Shown here: in pieces, positions 34,881 to 47,228 of the stretch
How positions within the stretch are numbered: position 1 is the stretch's first letter
How the letters are laid out: every line of letters begins with the position of its first letter
From: Heterohyrax brucei
Taxonomy: Eukaryota; Chordata; Mammalia; Hyracoidea; Procaviidae
DNA length: 64,000 nucleotides
Assembly: GCA_028571685.1 (NCBI GenBank)
Contig: CM053140.1
Location: 56,736,201-56,800,200, forward strand
Direction: 5' to 3'
Translations under genes and position numbers: made by a program
The notes under the pieces: generated by a model
What the model was told of the DNA's origin: nothing
Database searches by the model: none
The model's input: only the letters and a program-made list of their open reading frames with translations

Positions 34881-35994
34881 TGTTACCTCCATCCTGCCCC
34901 TCCCCCGTCTTTGCTAGGCACCGCGTCTTCCCCGGTCCCCTGCCTCCTGGGGCGTTCCACCCTTCCCAGCCCTGCCGGGCACCCTCGTCATCCCTGCTCC
35001 TCTCAGCGTCGGCGCTTCGATCTCTCCTAGTCCCCTGCACCTCTCCCAGCCACTCCGTCCTCTCTGGCCCTGTCCTGGCACCCCCACCCTCTCCTGCCCT
35101 TCGTTGGCACCCAGCCTTTGCCTGCCCTTGCCAGGAACCTTCTATCCCCATGTCACTCCCCAGCCCGCTATGCTCTCTCACTGCTCAAAATCTGTCCCCT
35201 AGGCCTTCGGGTTCCTCTGCTCACCTGTCCCACAGACTATTTCTTGCCCATCCCCCAAATTTCTTTTATATCATTTCCTTATATCTATTCTAGGAAGCTT
35301 CTAAATTTCTCTCTTGTCCTTTGGCTGTATAGAACTCCCCACCATCAGTTTCCTAGCTGTCTTCCCCTTTCCTTCCGCGGTCCTCTGTGTCATCTGTCTT
35401 CCCTCAGTAATTCTCACCTAAGGCATCTTCTCTCAGACATTTCCGGGTCTCTCAGGCCTCCCCTCCACCTCACCTTCCTTAGTTTCTCCAGAGCCTTCTG
35501 TCCCTCCCTCAGTCCACATGATCCCCAGGCGGCTGCCTGCCATCTCCTGACTTCTGCTTTTTTTCTCCCTTCTTAAAATTCTGTAGCGTCCTTCTGGCGT
35601 GGCCATGTCTGGAGCAGCTGCAGTGCCTTGTTATTTTTCAAGAGTCCAGAGAGCTGTTATGTGACATATCATATTTGTTGCCATAGGTTTCTGACCTTGG
35701 CATCTCCCCATTGAGCCAGGATTGTCCCATTTAGGGAACAGTATCCTCATGTTATTGATGGTGGGGTGAATTAATTACTTTACCTGGGTCACATGTTTGT
35801 ATTGAAAGTTTTCTACCCCATCCTGTCTCTGGCTTGAGCCACCTGCAGCTTGATTCCTCATACACAGGAGGAGACCTGGCCCCTGTGCTGCGTGCACCTC
35901 ATCTTTCTCTCCCCAGTTCTCTCCATCCTTTGCGGTCATCTTCCTTAATTACAGGGTCCAGAATTCTGTCTTGGGAGCGAACAGACATGTTGCA

Positions 35995-36185
35995 CATCTC
36001 AGTGTCACCACTCGTTAATAGTGTGGTTTCTGGGGAGTTCTTTCGTCTCTCAGAGCCTCGGTCTCCGCACCTGTACTGTGGGATTTATAGTGGTACCCAG
36101 CTCCTAAGGTTGTCATGCAGTAGCGTGAGGTAATGCATGTGAAGTTCCCAGCCCAGTAACAAGCACTTACTGCTGGCTGCTCTTA
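35995..36185 (+). repeat. MIR
   Basis: Sense MIR core: ctctcagagcctcggtctcc, then tactgtgggatttatagtgg and a decayed tail. Intron 1. Confidence 0.65.
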
Positions 36186-37184
36186 CTACTGTTTGTCTTT
36201 GCGGAAGAACATGTCCCAAGGGCATATAGCTGAGGTAAGGCAGCCCCTGGATGCTGTCTGCCAGATCATGTATCCTCAACCTCGGGTTTCCCCTTGAACT
36301 GTCATGAGGACTTCCTGTGAATTCGCTTCACCCTTTCACCCAGTACTTGGCCCTTCCTTTCTGAGTCAGGGGAGGTGATAAGTTCAGGGATGATTTGATA
36401 AGCTGAAGCTCTGGGTAGCTCCCAGCCTCTAAAAGGGTCCCTGGGTTGAGTTTCAGATCCCCTTCACCAGCCACCCGTGCCTTGTCCAATATCCCCATTT
36501 CTGAGCTTGGGGGTAAAGGGGCTGCAACTGCGGCAGGAGGAAGTGGTGCGTGTGGTTTGGGTGCCCAAGGTCCTACAGCGTGGGATTCGCTCAGTTCAAG
36601 AACAGGACCTTCTGGGCTGAGTGTGTATCTTTGCTGGTGACTGATTTGTTCCTGGAGAGAAAGGAAGCAAGACTTCTGGATTCTGAGAGGGCTGAATCAT
36701 CTTGCCTTTTGTCTCCACTGCACTTCACTTTGGGTGGTGGGTTTGGTAGTGGGGTGTGGGTTTGGGCTAAGAGTGCTTGCCTGGATCTGGACTCAGGTGA
36801 AACCTCAGTGTGGCAGGAATGCTGTTGGTGAGGGCAGGGGGCCTGGACAGACACCACACTCCCTCATTTTTCTGGAAAAAGGTGAAGGTAGCCTTGGCTT
36901 CCCATCTCTCCTACTCCCCCAGGAAGAGTGACTTCGTACTGAGTTAAAAAGGTGTCTAGACGCCGTAGTCCTGGGGTTTCTCCAGCCTGTGTGCCCCAGT
37001 AAGCCTGGTCTTTTGTTTGTTTGTTTTGTCAGTTAGAATTGTTCTACACTTCTATCTAGCTCTGTCTGATCATCCCTGATTATCTGTTTTGATCCTGGTC
37101 AGACCAGTTGGTGGTGGTAGCCAGGCACCATCTTAGCTGTGGTATACTCTGGTGGAGGTTGTGGTAGTTTGGGTCCATCCGGAC

Positions 37185-37316
37185 TGAAACCCTGGTGACG
37201 TAGTGGTTAACTGCTATGGCTGCTAACCAAAAAGTTAGCAGTTCAGATCCACCAGGTGCTCCTTGGAAACTCAGAGCAGCAGTTCTCCTCTGCCCTGTAG
37301 GGTTGCTGTGAGTTTG
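37185..37316 (+). repeat. Afrotherian tRNA-derived SINE, tail-truncated
   Basis: Sense copy: gaaaccctggtgacgtagtg head and gttagcagttcagatccacc; stops at gttgctgtgagtttgc without the gggtttggtt tail. Confidence 0.82.
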
Positions 37317-37589
37317 CTGCTTTGATTTTTCTCATTCTCTCTTACTCTAGATGGGGCAGGACCAGTGGAGTATTTGAGACCAGAGTTCCACACCTGAACT
37401 ATCTTTCCATTAATGTACACATGGCCTTGGGCCTCTGCCTGGGTGGTACAGGTATACCCTGGCTCCCTATCACTCATCCTGCTTCTCTGGCCTGGCTTTT
37501 GCTCCAGGCCACTCTGGGTGCGGCTTTCCTCCCCTAAACTTCACGAAGGGGAAGAAGAATCAAGATAACAGCCCAAAACTGATTCCTGT

Positions 37590-38090
37590 GAGGTAGAAGT
37601 CGGATGTGCCTTCTCTCTCTGCCATTTTTACCAACTCTTGGCACCAACTGTCCCTCCCTACTTGATTTCTCTGCTGGTTTCAATAATACATTGCAACAAC
37701 CTGACTACATAGAACTTATGGACAAGACATGATTATGGGGTTTGTTGGGGGAAGAACAGGCTGCATTCAGGCTCAGGAACACTCAAGGATATGGTTCTTC
37801 CATCAGGACAGCTTTGCCTCACCAGTGCCGGCAGGCAGGCAAGCAGGCATACCTTTCCCTGGCTCTAGGCCTCTGCCAAAAGTCATTCAGCGTTCTTTCT
37901 CCATGGGTCAGGAAGCCCACTGCAGTCTCTTGCTGCCACTGCGTCTCACTGTTTTCAGGCCTTGGGGGTGGCTCATTTCAAGCCCAGCAGGGTGACAAAA
38001 CCAACCAATCCCTTTGGTGAGCTACCATTACCATATCTGCACAGTCCTGCCCAGTCACTCTGGTGGAAGTTCTAAGACCATGGCTAGAGA
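37590..38090 (-). repeat. Unnamed interspersed repeat, copy 2
   Basis: Inverted homologue of 27620-28060 (for example tcaggctcaggaacactcaa, and ccatttttaccaactcttgg). Lies in intron 1. Confidence 0.5.
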
Positions 38091-38439
38091 GGTCACACAA
38101 AGGTGATCCGTCATACTGCAAATACCCTGCCCTAGATTTGTTGTCATTAAGTGCCATTGAGTCAGTTCCAACTGGTAGCGACACTGTGTGGTTCTGCGCC
38201 ATCATCAGAATTGTCATGATTGAACTCACTGTTGCGGCACCATGTCCGTCCACAGCTCATAGAGGTTCTTTTCTTCTTCACTGACTTCTACCCAGCATGC
38301 TGTACTTCTCCAGTGAGTCGTTCCTTCTGACAACACGTACAAAGAAAAAGAGATGAAGCCTCACTCTCCTTGCTTCTAATGGGATTCTGGCTGTACTTCT
38401 CCTAAGGCTGATTTATTCATTTTCGTGGCAGTCCGTGGT

Positions 38440-39040
38440 TGTCCTAGTAGATACTGCTGCTGTAAGACTGAAGCCCTGGTGATGTAGTTGGTAAGTGCTA
38501 TGGCTACTGACCAGAAGTTCAGCAGTTCAAATCCATCAGGTGCTCTTTGGAAATTCTATGGGGCGGTTCTCCTCTTTCCTATGGGGTCGCTATGATCAGA
38601 GTCAACTCAAAGGCAGTCGGTTTGGTTTTCTGCTTTTTGCTATAGCAAGTACTCCAAAGTGGGTGGCTTTAATAGACTGAAATTTTCTCACAGTTTAGAA
38701 TAGAAGTCAGAATTTAGGGCACCAGCTCTAGGGGAAGCATTCTCTTTCTGTCAGCTCTGGGGCAAGTTTCTTGTGTCTTCAGCTTGTGTTTCCTGGTAAG
38801 TTGGAAATCTCCATGTGGCTTGGCATGAGTCTTCCCCATCTCCACATCTCTTGGCTTCTTTCTTGACTCTTTTGCATCTCAAAAGAAATTGACTCAAGAG
38901 GTGTCATACGTTAATCTTGCTTCATTTATATAATAAAGAACCCATTCCCAAGTAGGATTATAACTGCAGGCATAGAGGCTACCAGCTACAGCATGAGTTA
39001 CAGCACATAATTTGGGGGGGACACATTTCAGTCCATAACA
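38440..39040 (-). mobile_element. Solo LTR, MaLR-like, antisense, copy E
   Basis: Starts tgtcctagtagatactgctg and ends ggacacatttcagtccataaca-type sequence, the complement of the family ends. It interrupts the RTE at an atggt-like site (gtggt left, atggg right). Carries a SINE at 38469-38630. Confidence 0.82.
38469..38630 (+). repeat. Afrotherian tRNA-derived SINE
   Basis: Sense copy, gaagccctggtgatgtagtt to gtcggtttggttttc, inside LTR copy E, itself inside the RTE. Confidence 0.88.
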
Positions 39041-41470
39041 ATGGGATATGCAACGGTTTTCACTAACACTGTAAAGTCAAATGCATCAATTCTTCAGTCT
39101 TCCTTATTCATTGTGTCCAACTTTCATGTGCTTATGAGACAGTTTAAAATACCATGGTTGGGTCAGGTGCACCTTAGTCCTCAAGGCTGCATCTTGGCTT
39201 TTGAACAGTTCAAAGAGGTCTTTTGCAGCAGATTTGCCGAAATGCAATGTTGTCATTTGATTTCTTGACTGCTGCCTCCATAGACATTGATTGGGATCCA
39301 ACTAAAATCTTTGACAACTTCAGCCTTTCCTCTGTTTATCATGATGTTATTTGTTGGTCTAATTGTGAAGACTTTCTGCTCTGTTTATGTTGAGGTGTAA
39401 TCCATACCGAAGGCTATAGCCTTTAATCTTTAACATAAAGTGCTTCAAATCCTCTTCACTTTCAGCAAATAAAGTTGTTTTGTCATCTGCATATGCATGT
39501 TGTTAATGAGTCTTCCTCCAGTCTTCATGCTGTGTTCTTCTTTATATATACCCCAGCTTCTCACACTATTTGTTGAACACACAGATTGAGTAGGTATAGT
39601 GAAAGCCTGCAACCCGACACATACCTTCCTGATTTTGAGTCACGCAGTATCCCCATGTTCTGCTTGACTGACTGCCTCTTTGCCCATATTCAGGTTCCAC
39701 TTGAGCACAAGTAGGTGTTCTGAAATGCCCATTTTTTGCAATACTTTCCATTAATTGTGATGAGCACACAGTGGAATGACTTTGCATAGTCAACAAAACA
39801 CAGGTAAACATCTTTCTGGTATTCTCTGTTTTCAGCCAAGATCCATCTGACATCAGCAGTAATATCTCTTATTCTATATCTTCTTCTGAATCTGGCTTGA
39901 ATTTCTGGCAATTCTGGGTACTGCTGCAATTGGCTTTGAAAGATCTTCAACAAGATTTTATCTGTGATATTGGGACTGTTCAAATTTCCCATTGTATTGA
40001 CCACCTGTCTTTGGAATAGCCGTGCACGTGGATCTTTCTCAGTCAGTTGGTGAGGTTGCTGCCTTCCAGAGTTCTTGGCATAGGCAAATGAGCATTTTCA
40101 ACATTGTATCTAGTTTATGAAACATCTCAATTGATAACTTTGTGAATTCTTGGAGCCTTTTTTTTTTTTTTTTGCTGGTGCCTGCAGTACAGCTTGGGTT
40201 TTTTTCTTTAATATCCTTGGTTCTTGATTATTTGCTACCTCCTGAAGTGGTTGGACATTGACTGATTGTTTCTGGTACAGTGACTTCGTTCTTTCCATCT
40301 TTTGATGCTTTCTGCACTGTTCAACATTTTGTCCATAGAATCTGTCAATATTACAACTCAAAGCTTGAATCTTTTCTTCAACTCTTTAGGCTTGAGAAGC
40401 ACCAAATGTGTGCTTTCCTTTGGGTTTTTTAACTCCAAGTGTTTGCATGTTTCATGATAATACTTTGCCTTCTTGAGCTGCCCTTTGAAACCTTCTGCTC
40501 AGCCTTTATTATTTATTCTCTTCACTTTAGGTGCTCTGTGGTCAAGAGCAGGATTCAGAGTCTCTTCTGACATCCATTTTTGGTCTCTTCTTTCTTGTCT
40601 TTTTAATGGCCTTTTGCTTTTTCATGTATGATGTCTTTGATGTCATCCCACAACTCATCTGGCATGATTCAAAATAAGAAGAAATGGCTGCAAACATCCA
40701 TTAGTAATTTGAGAGGGCAATATATGAAGTATGAAACCAAAACCATACCTACTGCCAAGGAGAATTGGAAGTTGTCAGAATGAAATGGAACACTTAAAGA
40801 TTGATAATCCTAGGCATTAGTGAGCTGAAATGGATTGATATTGGCCTTTTTGAATCACACAGTTGTGTGTCTGCTATGCCAGGAATGACAAATTGAAGAG
40901 AAATGGTGTAACCATTGTCAAAAAAGAAAATTTTAAAATCTACCCTGAAGTATAACACTTCCTACAACAGGATAATATCCATAGGCTTACAAGGAATTCC
41001 AGTTAATATGACTGTTTCTCAAATTTAGGCACCCACCACTAATGCCAAAGATGAAGAAATGAAAGGTTTTTATCAACTTCTGCAGTCTGAAATTGATGAA
41101 ACATGCAGTCAGAATGCATTGATAATTGTTAGTGATTGGAATACAAAGTTGGAAACAAAGAAGGATTAGTAATTGAAAATTACGACCTTGGTAATAGAAA
41201 TGCCAGAGATTGCATGATGGAGTTTTATAAGGCCAATGACTTATTCACTGAAAATACCTTTTTTTTACAATATAAACAGTGACAATACATGTGAATTTGG
41301 AGGAATGCGATTGACACCTTCTGTGGAAAGAGATGCTAAAGAAGCTTGCTACCATCAGTCCAACAAGGCCAGGGGCTGACTGTGGAATACACCATCAGTT
41401 GCTCATATGCAAGTTCAGGTTGAAGCTGAAGAAAAGTAAAACAAGTCTTTGAGAGCCAATGTACAACTTT

Positions 41471-41473
<3 letters not shown>

Positions 41474-41513
<40 letters not shown>
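41474..41513 (+). repeat. (GT)n microsatellite
   Basis: About 20 gt units lying exactly at the outer edge of the inverted RTE segment. Confidence 0.92.
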
Positions 41514-41516
<3 letters not shown>

Positions 41517-41517
41517 A

Positions 41518-41640
41518 CTAGCTTGTTTCTTGCTGTCTTTCTCCATGAGAGCAGGGCCTTGTTTTGTTCACCACTGTATTCTCAGTTTGTAGAATGGTAC
41601 CTGATAATGTGGCTGGTGCTCAGGAAATGTTTATGAATGG
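41518..41640 (+). repeat. L2 LINE 3' end
   Basis: Sense L2 terminus: ccatgagagcagggccttgt, gttcaccactgtattctcag, then a tail like aaatgtttatgaatgg. Intron 1. Confidence 0.65.
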
Positions 41641-42184
41641 AAAAATGGACGGAGCATATGCTGGGAGCCCAGTCCTGTCTTTGGCTGGCTATGGCTCTTG
41701 GAGACCCCCTTTGTGTAATCAGGCATAGGACCCACAGGTTCCTAAGGTCCCTGCTAGTCTCAGATACTCTGTCCTTCAAGAAGTCTGGTTATACAGGTGC
41801 TGGTTGAGCTGCCATGTGCTGACACTGGCCGGTACTGTTTGAAGCTGAAGCCCGAGGACCACAGAGCTTGTCCAGCAGGGTGTGGCCTGCTTGGAACCGT
41901 TTCCATGGTGGTCTCTGCTTCTCAGGGAATGTGTCTCTAGAGGCCAGAACCTTGGGTGATAGAGGCGCCAGAAAGACTACCTAAGTGCCCATAGGGCCCT
42001 CCACTGTGTATGGCTGGTTTGCACCCTCCCCTTGACTGGTCTTCAGGCCTAGACACTAAAACCTTAGGCTCCTGGACCCATGGCTGACTGTGGCCTCCCA
42101 GTAGCCATTGTCTTCCCATTAGCAGCTGCTCCTCCCATCAGGTGCCACTCTGGCTCTGGGGAAGAACAGCATAGGATGGAGGCT

Positions 42185-42395
42185 GATTGGTATGGCAGAG
42201 CTGTCATGAATCCCCACTTCAGCACTCCTGAGCTCTGTGACCTTGGGCAAGTTACTTAAGCTCTCTGAGCTTCAGTTTCCTCATCTGTAAAGTGGGGAGC
42301 ATACCTTGGAGGGTTGTGGGGAGGAAAGTGTTTAGCACAGTACCTGGCACATAGTACCTCTTCCGTACTTAAGGTATCATAATAGTTTATTAGTT
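42185..42395 (+). repeat. MIR
   Basis: Sense MIR with the well-kept core tgtgaccttgggcaagttac and tcagtttcctcatctgtaaa, and tail gtacctggcacatagtacct. Confidence 0.85.
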
Positions 42396-42429
42396 GGGGA
42401 AGTATCTGACACATACTGAGTCTTCAAAA

Positions 42430-43080
42430 GATCATAGCTATTTTTCTGTCCTTTGGCACCAGGGAAAAACCATATTCATTCATTCAGCAATTGCTTATTG
42501 GGTATTTTTTTGGTGACGGGCTATGTGGTGTGCTGGGAATATAATAATAAACAAGAATGATAGTCTTTTCCATCAGAGAAGCTTATATGTTCTAGTAGGG
42601 GAGATAGAGCTATTACTGAAAAAATCAAGTAAATAATTGAAATTTATGACAAGTGCTGTCCAGAAAAGAAAAAGCACATTTTGTCAGAACATTGTGGCGA
42701 GGTCTGCTTTGTAGAATTATCCAGGAGGATCTCTCTGAGAGAAGAGCATTGCAGAGAGAAGGAACTGCAAGTGCAAAGGCCCTGAGGTGGGAAAGAACTA
42801 GGCCTATTTCAAGAACAGGTGACAACAAGACCACTGTGGCAGGAGCAAGCAGGGCAACGGGAGTGTTGTATAGGATGAAGGTAGAGGAGCATTTGATGAG
42901 GGTTCACATCACACCTGACTTAAAGGCCATGGTGGGGAGTTAGGATTTTATTCAGAATAGAATAAGAAGTTTTGGAAGATATTAAGCAGGGAAATGCTGT
43001 GATCTGACGGACACTTTCAACAGGCAGCTCTGGCTTCTGGATGGGCAGTGGAGTGATAATTAGATCTGATAGATTTGCTG
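42430..43080 (+). repeat. Old mammalian interspersed repeat
   Basis: Contains the widely dispersed blocks gtgcaaaggccctgaggtgg and 'ggccatggtggggagttagg'. A related sequence is at 52060-52470. Family not assigned. Confidence 0.45.
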
Positions 43081-43319
43081 CACCACAAAGGCCGTGCCCC
43101 TACCAGTGTTCAAGACTTCTAGAATGTTCCAGCCCTAAGGTGAAGAAGGAAGGTGGGGTCTTGTGGTAAGTAGGCAGCCTGTCTGGTAGAAGAGGAGGCA
43201 TGACTATCCAGCAGACACAGGCTGTCTCTTAAGCCAGGAAGGGCCAGAGAACTGCCTTGGGGATATCAGTCCTTGGGTTATAGCAGCAGTGGCTGAATCA
43301 TGCTGTTTCCCCTCCCTTC

Positions 43320-43560
43320 ACCTGGCTGACTCATTCTTCACCTTTTAGTTTAGATACTGTCTCCTTCGGGAAGCCTTTCCCGGCTGTCCCACTGCTTCCC
43401 TCTCCCCAGTTATAATTGATGAGACCACAGTATGCTTCCCTCTCCCTAGTTACAGCAGGCAGCACCTTATGTGGCAGTCCCTGTTTACTTGTCTGTTTTT
43501 TCCACTAGACCATAAACTGCTCTGGGAAGGGATTGTTACTCACTGTCATTATTCCTACTA
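43320..43560 (+). repeat. L2 LINE 3' end
   Basis: Sense L2: gtctccttcgggaagccttt, ccctgtttacttgtctgttt, ccactagaccataaactgct. Contains a short internal duplication around tgcttccctctcccta. Confidence 0.65.
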
Positions 43561-43568
43561 CGTATTGA

Positions 43569-43619
43569 GGATCTCACCTATGTAAGGATCCCACCTATGT
43601 AAGGATCTCACCTATGTAA
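43569..43619 (+). repeat. 17 bp tandem repeat, three units
   Basis: ggatctcacctatgtaa repeated three times, the middle unit with one change (t to c). Confidence 0.92.
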
Positions 43620-43993
43620 TTGGTGTAGAAGCATTTTTAGGGGGAATGAATGAACATTGTCAGGGATGGTTCATCGCCTGTGCCAGTCCGATTGATTGGT
43701 AGTGGCTACCTGATGCTCCATGTTTAGGGTTTGGAAGTGGCAGCTAAGTGTAGGGTTAAGAATACTGGGGTTTATGAGCTCAGAGGGAAAGTGCAAGGAT
43801 CAGTTAGTGATGTCTGCTCCTGGCACTTGCAGGGAGAGTGGCACTGCTCACCAAGGGTCTTAAGGTCAGCCTCAGGGAGAGGCTCTAGGCAAGAATGGGG
43901 TGGTGTTTGCTGGAGGGGGGACACTGGCTATAGCCCTGTGCCCAGTGTGTCCTTGGGGTGTGTGCTGACCTGTCTCTCCCTCTCTTGTTCTAG

Positions 43994-44154
43994 CTGTCCC
44001 TTCTTGGCCAAACACCTGACTCTCGCCATCCCCATCATCGCTGCCGTCCTCCTCTTCTTCGTCATGAGCTGCCTGCTACAGACAAGTTTCACTGACCCTG
44101 GGATCCTGCCCCGGGCCACTGTCTGTGAGGCAGCTGCCCTGGAGAAACAGATCG
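43994..44154 (+). CDS. ZDHHC18: ZDHHC18 exon 2 (TM2, DPG motif)
   Basis: Completes residue 106 (Asp, split codon ga|c) and encodes to residue 159 plus one base. The translation begins CPFLAKH and continues with the second membrane segment (about residues 114-134). The conserved DPG motif of DHHC enzymes follows at residues 140-142 in the cytosolic loop. Acceptor tctag before 43994, donor gtgagg at 44155. Joins in frame to exon 3. Strong agreement with mammalian orthologues, with a few substitutions of the kind expected between orders. Confidence 0.95.
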
Positions 44155-44421
44155 GTGAGGCTCCCTCCTTCCATGCTCCACAGATCTACGTTCCCTTATG
44201 GGGAAGAGTTCTGATTTCCTCTTTCCAACTGCGTGAGAAACTAGGGACACAGCAGTGAGCAAGCCAGGCTACAGCTGATGTGGAGTAGAGAGAGACAGAT
44301 AATAAACAAGTGAGCCAAAAAGTAAGCAAGATACACTAGCAAGCAAGGGTCGTGATGGCAGCGGCCGTGTGCTGAGTGCTCGCGGGGTCCAGGCACTGTG
44401 TCACGTGCGTGTTCTTCTTTG

Positions 44422-44610
44422 GTGTTGTTAGGTGCCATCAAGTTGATTTCAACTCATAGCAGCCATATGTGATACGGTAGAACTAGGTTTTCTTGTTATA
44501 ATCTTTATAGAAGCAGATCTCCAGGTTTTTATCCTACAGAGCCACAGAGTGGGTTCAAACAGCCAACCTCTCAGCGGCCAAGCACTTAACCATTACAGCA
44601 TCAGGGTTCC
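44422..44610 (-). repeat. Afrotherian SINE, long subtype
   Basis: Antisense: gttgttaggtgccatcaagt start, agaagcagatctccaggttt block, cattacagcatcagggttcc end. Confidence 0.82.
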
Positions 44611-44614
44611 TTAT

Positions 44615-44735
44615 GATCTTGTTTTAATCCCCAATAATTTTAGGAGGTAGGTACTGTTATTCTCAGCTTATGGGGAGGTTAGGTAAATGGTCCAAGCCTA
44701 TACAGTAAGAGGAGAGCAAGGATGAGACCTGGGCG
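44615..44735 (-). repeat. MIR-like remnant
   Basis: aggaggtaggtactgttatt followed by ggttaggtaaatggtccaag, resembling antisense MIR. Confidence 0.5.
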
Positions 44736-47228
44736 GTCTAACCACAGCCCTTGCTGTAAACACACCACTAAACACACACTCACTCTGTGTGCCAGCACTT
44801 TTCTAGGCCTCTGGGAGGAGAGGACACCTGGTTTGAGCCCTAAACAGTCCAGTGGGGCTGGTAGTATGAGGATCTGGGACAGTGTTCTAGGCAGAGAGAG
44901 CAGGAGAGGCAAGTGCCTGTAAGAGCAACAGTCTGGCTGTGTTTGAGGAAAGGCAGGAAGGCCAGCGTGGTCTCTAGGTGACCCTGAGTTCCTCCCAGAC
45001 TATTGTGTGGATTCCCCAGGGTGGCGGGGCACTGGGGCCAGGGCCTTAATCTCAGTCTGCTCCACCCCAGCTCCTTCCTGCCGGAAGTGATGTGGATATT
45101 TGCACACCTTGGGGGTTTCCGGCCTGCGGTTGGCTCCTTCCCCTAACAGCGTGGCTGTCAGGCAGGCTTTTAAACACCCAGCTAGCCTGAAGAGATCTAG
45201 TGGCTTGTAAATGTCAGTGCTCTGCTGCATCCATCACGGAAAGTCATCTTGCAATTCTCTGGAGCTCAGGCGGTTCTCTCGGGCCTCCGTCTGTTGTTTG
45301 TCTCATTGCCCTGTCCAGGCCTGTCATCTGCCACACCCTCAGTTGCTCTCTTCCTCTCTTGCCTACATCCAACTTCCTTCCACCTGGTACCCCTGGGCCT
45401 CTTGGCCTTCCAGACTCTGCCCCTTGAGAATCTCATGGTCTGAGCTCGCCTGGTGTGTCTGACAGTTGGGAAGGCTCAGACAGGGGCCCCGTTTCTCCTC
45501 CCCTTCAGGTCAGGGCTAATCATGAGGCAGGATTATTGTCCAGCTCAGCTCAGACAGAATCCTTGTTGCCTAGGATTCTCTGGCTGCCTGTGAGCTGTTT
45601 GGGTAGTGATAACAGTCATCCACATGTTTCAGGGAAGCTTGATCAGGCCCTGAGGGCTTCCCACTGGTAACCCCCATACGTCCTCATGACAACCTGGAGA
45701 CGACAGCCCAGTTAACCAGTTAACCTGCTTATGGAAATACTGAGGCAGGTGATCTCACAGCCATGGAGCACAGGAGCAGACATGGAGTGTTGTCCCTAGA
45801 CTGCCAGGCCCCTTGCTTTCTCCTGAGGTGGTGGCTGGGGCACATCCCCAGTCTATATGTGGCCGTGACCTCTTCCTCATACTTATGCTCGATTTGGATG
45901 TCCCTTTCTCTGGGAGCCTGAATGACTGGGCCAGGCCCTCCCTCACATGTCCCCAGAGCACCCTGTGCTGTGTGACGGTTGCCATGGTGAGGCCAGAGCA
46001 GGTCTGTGAAGCATCTGCCTGCCTTCATCCGTCACAGGGAGGGCACGGACCATGCATTGCGTTCACCTTGTCTGCCGTGTGGAAGGCTCAGGGACTGTTG
46101 GCCAGACGGATGAATGCGAACTGGAGAATGGATGAACTCCTTTGAAGACCCTCCTGGCTGTCCTAAAGTGATCCTGTTGAGAGAAAACTGGAACTTTTCT
46201 CAGTTAGGTGTTATGAACCTGTTCATTTAATGTGTTGATTCTCTATGCTGATTTCTGATGGCAAAGGGAGGGGGCACAAACATGGCCCTGTAAACAATTG
46301 CTCTGGTGGTTTCCAGTCCAGCTCAGTCCAAGGTGGAAAGTATGAGATCAGGCTTTGGAAGATCTGAGGAATCCAGAGTATATTCCACCTGGAGGACTTG
46401 GGAAGGCTTTGTGGAGAGGTGGTACTGGTGCCTAAAGCCTGGGTGGAATTCAGGCATAGGAAAATGTGTGAGGGGAGCCCCCCAGGCCGATGGAACACAG
46501 GAAGAGAGGGCAGAAGCGGGAAGGAAGATGGATAGGCATGGACCACTGAGCAGGCCATCTGGCTGAAACACAAGATGTACTTCAGAGAACTGGGGATATT
46601 GTGGTTGGGAAGATGGCATGGAACCGGATTTGTAAGGCTCCAAATGCTAGGGCCTTCGACTTTCCTTTTGGGATAATTACTGTGCCTGAAAATGGCATCG
46701 GTGGGAGCTTCAGATTGTCAAGCTTGAGCAGGAACCAAATCTTGGAGTGTGGCCGAGAGACTTCTAACCAGGGAAAAATGTATTTTCTTGGAAAGAACTG
46801 AAGGCCCTGAGACTTTTGAAAAGACTGAGGGCAAGCTCTGAAGTGGCTGGTGGTGGCTGAATAAACATGTCACTAATCACCTGGGCCTAGGCTTGTGCAG
46901 ACACTGTAGGTTCCTTACCTCTGCCCCAGAGGCCAGCAACTCCAGCCCAACAGGGTGCTGGCCTAGGGCTCCCACCCTGCGAGGACCCAGTTTGCCTAGG
47001 ACTGTCCCAGTTTTAGCACTTGGAAGTCCCACTTCCCTGGAAATCCCTCAGTTGCAAGAAGCCTGGAATGTTTGGTCACCCTTATCTGTGATCTTGACCT
47101 ATCAGCTGGTGGGCCACACCACAGGAGCACCCTGTAGGTCACACGGAGTCTGGGTGCTCTAGGCATCTGGAAAAGAAGTAGGAGATGAGAATACTGCCGC
47201 TGGAAGCTTCCATTCTGATAGGAGACGA
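44736..47228. other. Intronic interval, no named element
   Basis: GC-moderate unique intronic sequence. The part 46300-46720 may contain a decayed copy of the old repeat seen at 42430. No exon with splice sites and frame was found. Confidence 0.35.

Larger units (their letters stand above)
38139..41474 (-). mobile_element. RTE LINE with 5' inversion, in intron 1
   Basis: Antisense 3' portion in 38139-38439 and 39041 to about 40668; the 5' portion lies in the opposite (sense) orientation at about 40675-41474. Mapped on the intact copy at 5851-11583, the antisense part stops near 10375. The inverted part spans from about 11233 to about 10450, joined with its 5' end against the antisense part. 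This is the geometry expected of twin priming. An LTR (38440-39040) interrupts it. Frames are broken. Confidence 0.85.
34808..43993 (+). other. ZDHHC18 intron 1 (GT-AG, 9.2 kb)
   Basis: Donor gtgagt at 34808, acceptor ttgttctag ending 43993. The first ~1.1 kb is CT-rich and free of recognisable repeats. It then holds a MIR, SINEs, an inverted unnamed repeat, a 5'-inverted RTE with nested LTR and SINE, L2 pieces and a MIR. Confidence 0.92.

Noticed and set aside
34022..34892. Antisense open frames of 202 and 226 codons opposite exon 1
   Set aside because: They mirror the GC-rich coding strand, show no domain, and no supported antisense promoter or conserved residues were seen.
34154..35293. 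Open frame of 379 codons across the CpG island
   Set aside because: It runs in a different frame from exon 1, crosses the exon 1 donor into intron 1, and consists of Pro/Arg/Ala-rich low-complexity sequence. Long frames are expected where stop codons are rare in GC-rich DNA.
43731..44258. Open frame of 175 codons covering exon 2
   Set aside because: Only 43994-44154 fits splice sites and the conserved protein. The rest is intron read-through on both sides.
46223..46573. Antisense open frame of 116 codons in intron 2
   Set aside because: No family resemblance, and it lies in intronic sequence with old-repeat features.
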